Source: Onchocerca volvulus
Taxonomy: Eukaryota > Nematoda > Chromadorea > Rhabditida > Onchocercidae
Direction: 5' to 3'
Length of the DNA: 64,000 bases
Assembly (NCBI GenBank): GCA_000499405.2
Contig: HG738140.1
Span: 6,370,158-6,434,157, forward strand
This document shows, piece by piece, positions 40,393 to 50,800 of the stretch (its first letter is position 1; each line of letters starts with the position of its first letter). A program made the position numbers and the translations under genes. A model generated the notes under the pieces. The model did not search any database and was not told the DNA's origin. It saw only the letters and a list, made by a program, of their open reading frames with translations.

Positions 40393-40622
40393 TATATAAG
40401 TAAAAATGTAAATGTTTGTTATAACTTTTGATAAAATGTTCCAACTTCTTCTTCGCCAGTTGATTTGGAAATTTGAAACAAAGCTGCATCCACCGTGTGT
40501 TCTTATGTAGATATACCTACTTTTTTTTTTAGCTGTCACAGGTGTTACGGCTAAAAGTAATTGAACAGACATTTTTTATTTATTTAGACTAGCTAGGTCG
40601 GCCAAGTACAGCCTAGCATAAC
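40393..40622 (+). mobile_element. Interspersed repeat, copy C
   Basis: This is the third copy of the family. It begins GTAAAAATGTAAATG, continues through CTTCTTCGCC and GATTTGGAAATTTGAAAC, and ends TTTATTTAGACTAGCTAGG followed by TCGGCCAAG. Compared with copy A it has diverged throughout but keeps the order of landmarks and the orientation. Two overlapping minus-strand frames (40304-40572) are shadows. Confidence 0.7.
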
Positions 40623-43600
40623 ATGAGTTTAGAGAAAAGTGCTTTCCAAAAAAAAGAGAAAAATAAATGCCATATTAAGAGAGAAAAAAAATAATTCGTA
40701 AATGTAAAATTAAATAAATAATAATCTAATATTAATAAAATTGTGTCAGAAGATAAAAATCGATAATATTTTTATGCAATTTTATGTGTGTAAAATTGTT
40801 TTATTTGACTTATATTTAATATTCTTTATTCTTTATAATTCTTTAATTCTTTATAGTTTATAACATATTCTTTATAATAAACGAAAAAATTTTTATTTAA
40901 AAAAAGATATTGCAAATTATAAGCATAATGATTTATAATGAATGATTTTTTTATCATTTCATTTAATATATCAGTCATTTCTAAAATCTATCACTTTATA
41001 TTTTTTGCCTGTTTCTCTCTTTTTTTTCCATTATTTTTATTCCTTTTTTTTATCTTCTCCCTTTCTTAATTATTATTAATTGTAATACATTTTAAATTAT
41101 TCTAATTAAAATATTATTTGATCTTCAACAATATATATGCCATTAATATGCTTGTATATACAAATATTGATAATCATTTAACACTTATTATTCTTTTTGA
41201 AATCAAATTTTTCGTTAAATATAGTTTTGATTAATTGAAAACGAATACGCAAAAAAAAAAATTAGCCATTCTTATACTATCGATGTTACATAACATTTAC
41301 GTTTGTATAATTTAAATTCAATTAAAGTAATAATTTTTTCATTGTTATGTTAATAAAAATATGCAAATATCGAATTTTTGTGCTACTAAACTAAATAAAA
41401 AAATTTATGGAATATGATTTATTTTTAAATTAATTGAATTTTTCACGCATAAAATATTATTTCCAATATAATACGCCATTTAATTACTTCACAAAATTAT
41501 TTATTTATTCAAATCTTTTACATAAGATTTGGTATGTAAATATTATGTTTACATCAGACTTTATTCAAAAACACTTCATATTCATAATCGTACTGCCTTC
41601 GCTCGTTCAAAAATATATAACAATAATAGATGTTTGGTCTAATAATAATGAAAATAAGAATAGATACAATGTTACTGGGATGTTTTGGATGAAATTTTAT
41701 AAACAAATAACGAAAAATATGTTAAAGTTCACAATCGTAAGATTAAGATCAATAATCATTTTCTCCCCTTTTCTTTTTTTTTTAATTTCAGATTAATATT
41801 AATGATGAATGTACAGAGAATGATTCAATTTTTGTTATGACAATTTTGAATGTAATTTTATTGAAAAATAATTAAGTAACAATTGTGATAATAATTTCAG
41901 CTATTAAATACTTTTTCGCCGTTCGAATTTTATTAAATTTTGATATTTTATCTTTCTATTTTTTTAGAATTTCACCATCAATTTCGGATGTTCTATATAT
42001 TTTTTTGCTCCTACATTTTATATTTCAATCCAAATTTCAATTAATAACAATAGTTTTCGAAAATGAAATTCCATAAATTTGCAAAAAATCATAAATCATT
42101 GGTCATTTTTTTTTTTTTAAATGTTATTTTTGGATAACTTGATTTAATAGAAGCAATTTTCTTTCTTTTTTCTTCTTCCCCAAATCTCCCAGCAATTAAG
42201 TAATCCAACAAGTAATCAATATGTAAAATTTATTGATGAAATGTAAAAATAAAAAAATTTGCTGAACGATAATATTTTTATTTTTTTTGGCTTCATAAAC
42301 TCTTCCGTATAATAAGCAATTGAATAGTGATAATTAAATGATTATGATATGTAATTAATTACTTTTTTAAACATTTTTTCTCTATTTATTACATCTCAAA
42401 TGTTTAAGAAAGAATAATGAATTTTTAAGAAATATTTTTAACTTTCGAAATTGTCAAAAAAAAAAGCATGAAAAATGAATAAACAAATTGTTTACATTTT
42501 ACTAATTTCTCATCATTGTGTAATCTTTACCATTATAGAAACTGATTAATAGATCAAAGCTGGAATACCAATTCCATTTTTTTTTTTTTGCTGAAAATTC
42601 CATACATTTTAAAATATAAAACAAAATTATCAAATTATCCATTTTCGATGATAAGTATACGGTTTTTGTACTATTCGTTACTCATTTAAACTTTTTAGAT
42701 ATCATTAATTGTTTAAAACACCAACTAAATAGCTATAAAAAAAAAAAAGTAAAGAAAGAAATTTAATATATTTTAAAGTATTTTCGTTTATTAAAAATTA
42801 ACATAAAGTTACAGAGAATTGATTGTTTGCTCATTTATTTATTTCATTTATTTTATTTATTTATTTTATTTCACTTTTTTAATCACAAGCAAACAAATTG
42901 AAACCACTTTGTTTGTTTTAATATTTTTATTTGTAATTTTACTTTCTTCTCTACACTTGGCTTATTTCTTTCAGCAGCATTTATTAAACGTATGTTTAAT
43001 CCATGAAGGATAAATTTTTGATATTAAACTAAAATGATTGCAATGTGAATTTATCATCGTATCAGCTATTGCTTATATTTCAGATTGGCTTATTTTTTGG
43101 GAAATATATGGAATATTTAAAAAAAAAAACTTTTACTAATAATGTTTTAAAATTTGTTAACTTTTATTTTTTCCAAAAAAATTGTTATTTTTGTCATCTG
43201 CAAGGATTGTTTCATCTTTTATGTTTCCTTCTCACTTCTGCCAACATTCATTCATTTATCGAAACATTCTCCATCCAATAACGAAAATATTTATGAAAAT
43301 TTTAAAAAATTACAAAAAAATTTTAAAAATTCATTTTCTTCAAAATTTTTTGTTATTGAAAAAAAGTTTTTGAAAAATTTTATAACTTAAAAATGGTTAT
43401 AATTTCTTTGGCATCATAACGATTCTTTTCTTTCTTTTTGCTTTTTTTATATGTCTCAGCCTCAATGTGACACTCCATTTAGATGAATGACCTTAAAATA
43501 TGCACTTAAAAGTGAAATCAATAATTCCTCTCCTTCTTTTATAATATAGCAAATGTGGGAACAAAAGAGAGGGAGAGGGAAGAAAAGAAAAAAAAATGCC

Positions 43601-44212
43601 AGAAAGCAATTTTTGTTTCTTTAAAAATGGCTTTAAATTTTTTTTTTTTTTTGAAAGACATGTGAAAAATTTGCTTTCCCATTGAAGTCTATAAAATTTC
43701 GAAAAAATAAAATTATTATATTTGAACTACTTTTAAAATATTATGCTTAAAAAATTGCACCGTTTTTTCAATAATTTTTTGTTGTATTAAGAAAAAGAGA
43801 AAAAAAATTGAACTCTAAAGTAGTAAGACTAATTTTTTAATTTTTTACATATGTTCTTTAAAAAACTTTATTACTTAAACTTTTAAGCTGTCATTATGAA
43901 TATCAAATATTTGCAATATCACTAACAACATATCATGAAAAAAATTTTTTTTAAATAATGGAAAAAAGTCTTATGAGAAAGTTTTTTTAGCTTAAATAAT
44001 GAAAAATGAAAAAAAAAAAATTATTTACAAAAAGCGATATCAATAGCGTAATATGAAATTTGTTTTTTCAAAAAAAAAAGTTTTATGGGATTCTATTTTT
44101 CAAATAATAGAATAAGAGAATTAAAGAGACCATTTGCAAAAAAAAAATTTCAAATTCAAATTCAAAATTATCAAATTCTAAAATTTAAATTTATCAAATT
44201 ATCCATATTTAG
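40623..44212. other. AT-rich stretch, no firm gene
   Basis: The longest frame here, 41434-41796 on the plus strand, starts at TTG, is rich in Ile, Phe, Lys and Asn, and shows no motif, so it is not called. Frames at 42819-43013 and 43045-43390 are T-rich low complexity. Nothing else is recognised. Confidence 0.55.
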
Positions 44213-44422
44213 CTGGGCGATAAAGCCGGTCGAACAAAAAAATATCAGCCAACTTGTTGGTTGCAAAAAACAAAAACGCCCCGTAAGAAAAATGTCACCA
44301 AAAGTGTCGATAATTATGCTATTATCAAGAGCAGTACACTTGTTACTTTTGGCATATCAAATATGATGCCATCGGGAGATACCAGAGATCGGGAATATCG
44401 GGAGCAAGTTAATCGACCGTAA
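44213..44422 (+). CDS. Candidate exon of unknown identity, GC-elevated
   Basis: A usable acceptor (ATATTTAG, ending 44212) precedes 69 codons that stay open to a tandem stop (TAA TGA at 44420-44425). The frame reads LGDKAGRTKKYQPTCWLQK at the start and NMMPSGDTRDREYREQ near the end, a hydrophilic mix very unlike the surrounding Phe/Ile/Lys frames. Base composition is clearly more GC-rich than the neighbourhood. If real, it would be a 3' terminal exon of a gene on the plus strand ending just upstream of the LAR-like gene. I do not recognise the family. The island is also partly open in other frames: an ATG-led hydrophobic frame within it, and a minus-strand frame at 44409-44657. Strand and frame are therefore uncertain. 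Confidence 0.35.
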   Translation: MGDKAGRTKKYQPTCWLQKTKTPRKKNVTKSVDNYAIIKSSTLVTFGISNMMPSGDTRDREYREQVNRP

Positions 44423-44858
44423 TGAAACGGCGAAAAACCGGTCCGATACTAAAAGAATGGACTTTATTGTTGAATACAACAAAATCATTCTGCTCAAACT
44501 TCATCTTTCTTCTGTCCTTTTTTGCTTTCGTCAATTCTGCATATGATGGTAAGATTGTTTTCCATTTGTTTTTTACCCAAAAAGTCAAATAATATAATAT
44601 ATTCTTAACAAAATATATTCGAAAGAAAAAATCCGGAAATATCGCCGGAAAAAGCAAAAAATTCGGAAAACTGGAACAAATTCAAATCAAATCAATTTCT
44701 CTGTTACTGACCTAAAATATGTATTGAATCCGTTATAATCTGCGGCTTATTCTTCTGAAAGCTGATTTGATTGATCTATTTCGATTTTAAAAAACACTTC
44801 TTAACTAATCAATTATTTATTGAACTTTCCCTACTGCCATCATTTCTGCTACTTCCAG

Positions 44859-44894
44859 ACTGGGAATATCAGAGTTATATTCAAGCTCTGACGT
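44859..44894 (+). CDS. ptp-3: LAR-like candidate microexon before Ig1, 36 nt
   Basis: A pyrimidine-rich acceptor (CTGCTACTTCCAG) and a perfect GTAAGT donor enclose 36 nt with phase 1 on both sides. It encodes WEYQSYIQALT and joins the next exon as T-Y-S-A-K. It can be included or skipped without changing frame. The signal-peptide exon must lie further upstream; the hydrophobic frame directly 5' of this exon lacks an ATG after an in-frame TGA. Confidence 0.5.
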
Positions 44895-47800
44895 GTAAGT
44901 TTGATAAATTTAAGTTTAATAAAATTTTCATCAGCAATAAATATAAAGAAGGGAAATAATAATAAAAAAATTATGATTATCATTCATTGTGCTGCATTAT
45001 TGATTCCTACAGATGAAATATCAATGATATTATCAAATTTAATCACTTATATTCTTCAATTTTTAAAATTTAAAATTTTTATAGTTCAATTTTTTTTTTT
45101 GCAGATAGTGCTAAATTAATAATTCGACCCGATTCATCGACAGTAGCCGAAGATACAAGAGTTAGCTTCTTTTGTCGTGCCGATGGTAATCCATTGCCTA
45201 CGGTAGTTTGGAAAAAAAATGGTCAATCGATCTCTGATTTAAGGTATTTCGTTAATTATTTGAATGTAGGAGGCAAAATTGGAAAATTATTAATTTGAAA
45301 TTATTTGCAAAAAATTTATCTTTTCAAATGAAAAATGGGAACGAATACAAATCAAGTGAAATTAATGAATTAATTAAATAAAATTAATCAAATAAAATTA
45401 ATGAACTAATTTTAAAAAATAACGAAAATTTTATTGCAAAGTAGATAATTATGATTATAGTACGAATGTAAGTAATGATAGTAATTATAATTATAAATTT
45501 TATTGCGATTATAGTCATAATTATGATGTTATTATGATTATAATTATGATTGTGATTATAACCTCTCTAGTTAATTTATTATTAATTAAACTTTAAATTT
45601 TCAGTCATTTCTTGAATTATTAGTAATAATTTGAATTTTCAATTTATTACTCATCACTGCTAATCCTAATTAATATTGAATCCTGATTTTTCCTGAACCA
45701 AATCCTGATTTGAATCCTGATTTCTTTTTTTTTTTTTTAGATACTCTACGAAAACTTTATCCAATGGGCTGAGTACGTTACGAATTGAGCCAGTCAGGCT
45801 AACTGATGCAAATTCAACAATCAGTTGTACGGCAGATAACGGAATTGGTAATCCGGTTATTGCTGATGCAACACTTACTGTTCTTCGATCTGGTAAATTT
45901 TAATTAATAAACAATTTTTCTTTGCTGATCAAACAATCAAGCGTTGTTTGATTTATCGAAGGTTTGTCTTTTAGACGAATTACCAGCCGGATTTCCGATA
46001 ATTGAAGCTCATCCGGTGTTAAAATCGGTTGAACAAGGTCGAACAGCACATGTATCATGTCGAGTACGTGGTGACCCACGTCCGAAGATATTATGGCTTC
46101 GGGATTTGATGCCTGTTGATATTCGGTCGAATACACGTTATTCCGTTTCCACTCTTGGTAATCCAGGTATTTTTTTTTTTTCATTTTCCTACTTCTTTTC
46201 TCATATTTCCGAAATTAGATGAAAAAATATTATCAAATATTAATGAGAATATTAAATCAAATCACAAACATTGCTAAAAGATTATTTATAGCAAAAGTTC
46301 AACAGATCACCTATCACCTCACACTTATCACCATAAACTTATCATTCTGTATTCTAGTCTTTCTTGGTACTATTTTTCACATTATATATGTACATAATCT
46401 AATATTTAAAAGATTACTGTAGTCTCGGATTACTGTATCAGACTACTGTACCCTTAGACCCCGTACAATAGTCTAACTTTTCAAATAGTATCGCTTCAGT
46501 GAGCTTATTAAATTTATTTTCAAATAACTTGATTAACTTTTCTATTGTAATAGAATTATTGATATATTTTTCCGAATGAAAATTTCATGGATTATAGTAT
46601 TATATATATTTGTCTTCTTGCCATATTTGTAATCTTTCTTTCTTTAATTTTTTTTCCAAATTAATACTAATTAAGTATAGGTTTAAAATGCTTACCAAAT
46701 AGTGCATTTTCAAAAATTATCAGATATCATAACTTCAAAAAAAAGGAAAAAGCAAAAGTTTAACAGAAAAAAATATAAATATTGTCGAATTATTTCTAAA
46801 ATAATTATCTTAATCGAAAGTAAGTGAATGTATGCCAATAATGATAGTATTAAATTTAAATATGTGATATATCTAAAATAATCGTAAGGTTCAGTTCACT
46901 TTCTACAGTATTATTTTTACCGTATGTTAGCAACAAACATTTTTTTCTCAATAGCTATCGTAAATTGCATTATTTTGAAAACAGAATGAAAGCTATTTTT
47001 TGGTGTTAAACAAAATTTTTTGAAATCTTTTCAACTTTCTTTTTTATTCGTTTTAATATACATTGTTTCTTTAATATAAATAATTCTCTGCAAATTAAAA
47101 AAGTTGCATATTTCGAAAAAGCAAAAAAAAGGAAACTGAAATTTTGAATTTTAGGTTTTCAATTGAAAGCAATTGGTAAGATTTAGTCATATACGTATTC
47201 TATCAAAAAGAAAATAGAGAATAGAAAAATAATATTAATTGTTATTTCTGCAAAATAACAATTAATTAATTAGTGGCATGTACACATATTCACGGTTTGC
47301 AACTTTTAATTACACTTATTTATTTCTTATAATTAGCACCATATTTATTTACGACACTTTGAAGAAAATTCAAATTTTTTGCATTTGTTTGCAAAATTTC
47401 AAAATTTATCCTTTTTTTTGCACAATTTTTAACCCCAAATTTGCACACTTTTATGTCTTAATTAATTAATTGTTGTTTGTAGAGAATGAGAAATTTTAAT
47501 TTGTTTATTTGCCAAAATCAAAAAATATCAAAATTTGTCACAAATATGCAAATTTCGTTAAACATTTGTTTTTTCAATTTTTAATCTTCTTTAACCATTG
47601 CACACACTTTGTTTTTTTCTAACAACAAAAGAAATTGTCAGTCTATCTATTTACTTTTTCATATGCTAATATACTGTAAATAAGTTTATTTACCGTATAA
47701 TTATATACCGTATAATGTTGTACTTCAATCTTGAACTGAAGAAACTTTCTAAAATTGATTAGTTAAAAACAAAAAAAAAATAAAACATTTATAAAAATAT

Positions 47801-50800
47801 TAGCGTAATCTTTAACTTTTTTTTCAGATTTTCTTTCATTCTTTTGCAGAAGATACTCTCTAAGTGAAGTGAAAATACCGAAAATATACTGATTATAATT
47901 AATTTTAATTATTTCATTCTAGACTAATTATTGGATGAACGGCATGCTTTCTTTTTTCTTTTCATTGTGTATTTAAAACTTTTTTCAATTTAAAAAAATT
48001 TAAAAATTAAATTCAAATTTAGGTGCATTAATGATACAACAAGCAAAAGAAGAAGATCAAGGAAAGTATGAATGTGTTGCAAGAAATATTCATGGTGTTA
48101 CACATTCTAAAGCTGCACATTTATATGTTAAAGGTTAAATTTTATTACTGATACTTGAACTTAATAAATTTAATAATTTAAATTTAATAAAATTTTAGCA
48201 CATTCGTTGGATATAAATCAATAGACAACAAATCAAATATGAAAGACATCACTTGAGAACTGTTATTTTCATTTAAATGATTGTTTGAAGTGTTTCGATT
48301 ACTTTCATTTCTGTTCGTTTACTTAATAATTGAATCAGTTGTTTGTCGAAGTAATTGAAATACTTCAAACAATTACTTAAATGAAAACAAGAAGTATTAA
48401 GTATGTCTCTTATATTTTGTTTATTGTTGCATTAATTTTTAATATAATTTTTAAGTGAAAAAATTTGTAACGTTATAATAATTTATTTAATAATATATAT
48501 CTAAAATTAGTTTATTAAAAAAAAAAAAAAGAAATTTAGCACCTAATTATTTTAAATTTTAAAAATTTCTCGCATTTTCCTTGTCCGAACTATACAATGA
48601 GTTTATATTTATTCATAGAATAATTTGCGTTGTTAATTTTTTACTTATTTATTCATTTAATTAATTAATTTTTTATTTATTTATTAATTTATCCATTTAC
48701 TTGTCACTTTCCTTTGTTGTTTTACAGTTCGACGAGTACCGCCGTATTTTTCGTACAAACTTGAACGCCTATATAAGACGGCACCAGGTGGAGCGCTTAA
48801 TTTAACCTGTGTTGCAGTAGGATATCCCATGCCTCGGGTATTCTGGAAAAAATCCGACGATACTTATCTGAACGATCCACAAGCTGCACCAATTGGTTAA
48901 TCATTTTGTATTTTCAACAATAAAATTTATATTTAAAAAAAAAATTAATTTATCAAAAAAAAAATTATCGAAAAGTTTTTACAAAAAAACTTTCTCAAAA
49001 ATAATTTTTATTTAATTTAAATTCAGCAGTTTGCTAGAATAAAAAAGATTTATTTCTGAAATATATTTTATTTCGTTAAATATTTTTCAACTTTTTTCCA
49101 TAAATTAAGGTTAAAATAATCGATAAAAATAATTTAGGCCGAAATGTGTTAACATTGACGAGAATTGAAAAGACCGAGAATTATACTTGTGTTGCAGTTA
49201 GCAAACTTGGTAATATTGAAGTTATGACAACTGTTGAAGTGAAATGTAAGTAATATTAATTTAAATAAATTTGACTTTCCTTTTTTTATTTTCTTGAAAT
49301 TTGAATTTTAATATCGAAATATTGAATCTTTATTTACTGACTTTTGATCTCTCAAGACTTGTAATTATGATTTTCTGAATACAAATTTAAATACCGAGAT
49401 ACTAACACCTTTAATTCATTTGTAATTATAAAACCAGAAAAAAAATTTATCCTTTTCCGCTTCGTCATTTTTTCCATGTCATCATTTATTTACTAATTGC
49501 AAAATAGTGATCGTCAAATGATTTGATGCTCGATAATTAAATTATGAACTTTTCTATTTTAATGACTTTTTTCTTGTCGTCATTTTGTTTGTTTACTAAT
49601 TATTGAGTAGTAATTAGCGAATTATATAATGGCGTCACTAATTTATGGCACTTGTGAATTTATTTGTTTTTTTCCTGATGAAAGGGATCATTTTTTCAAA
49701 TTTCCAAAAATAATCGAAGAATGTTAGATTTTTCGTTGTTGTTTAGCTTTTTCACTGTATCTTACAATTTTGAAATATAATACTGTACTATTATCGTTTC
49801 TTTAGTACCGTAGTATCGAATGCATTTTTCTACCTGTTTTTATTCTGTACTATATATACAGTCCAAAACAAATCAACTATTTATCACAAAAAACATTCAT
49901 TTGGTCCTAATACTTCGCAATTTTTCTAACACATTACTATGTTGGATATAGTACACTCACCGTATCTTTATCACTTTATACCTTACAGTAATATCGAATC
50001 TTATTTTTCTACCTTTTTTGTCCTCACCATCTCACATTGTATGTACTGGTAGAAATTATTCAACTATTTTCAAGACTTGTGTTGTGTACTGTATCTCTAC
50101 CATTTCAATCTTACCGTAATATCGAATCATATTTTTCTGTCTTTTTTATCCTCATCTTTTTACATTGTTTATACTGAATTTTTTTTTCTTTCAAATGTAT
50201 TTTCTTTTCTTGAAAAAAGAGCAGTTATTAGTAGATAACAAATGGAAATGATATAAATGACAGAAATTTAAATCTAAAATTCAATTTAAATGATTATTGT
50301 GAAAAAAATTAAAATTGATTCTTTTTTTGATGAGAAGAAAAAAACTTACAACTAAATTGTATGCTTTGTATGCTTCTTAATTAAAATTTTTTCATATTTA
50401 ATTGTATTTATTGATTTGTTCCATGTTTTTTCTCCAATTTCGTATCAAATTTTCGTCTCTCCTAGCAAAATATTTTCAATACTCATATTTATTTTATTTA
50501 ATTTAGGTCGTTTTCATTGTCCATGAGAATTTCATGATTTTCTTGAAATTAAATTATAATTGAAATTCCAAAATTATCACTTTCTAATTCCACCATTAAA
50601 CTTTAGTTTTCAATTTAAATTAAAATTTTAACAAAAAAAGAAAAGAAAAAAAGACAAATCCTCAAATATCTAAGATTAAAAAATATTCCCTATCGTTTAA
50701 TAAATTAAGTTCTTAAAATGAATATATTCATCATTCACTGATATCATGATTCCCTAAATGATAAAGTAATCATTTTTAACGTTTATCAAGAATAATGGTT

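Noticed and set aside
41434..41796. 120-codon plus-strand frame
   Set aside because: It starts at TTG, is rich in Ile, Phe, Asn and Lys, has no motif, and no splice or polyadenylation context persuaded me.
45900..46184. 94-codon minus-strand frame across Ig2
   Set aside because: It is the antisense shadow of the Ig2 exon, whose plus-strand peptide matches the LAR family.
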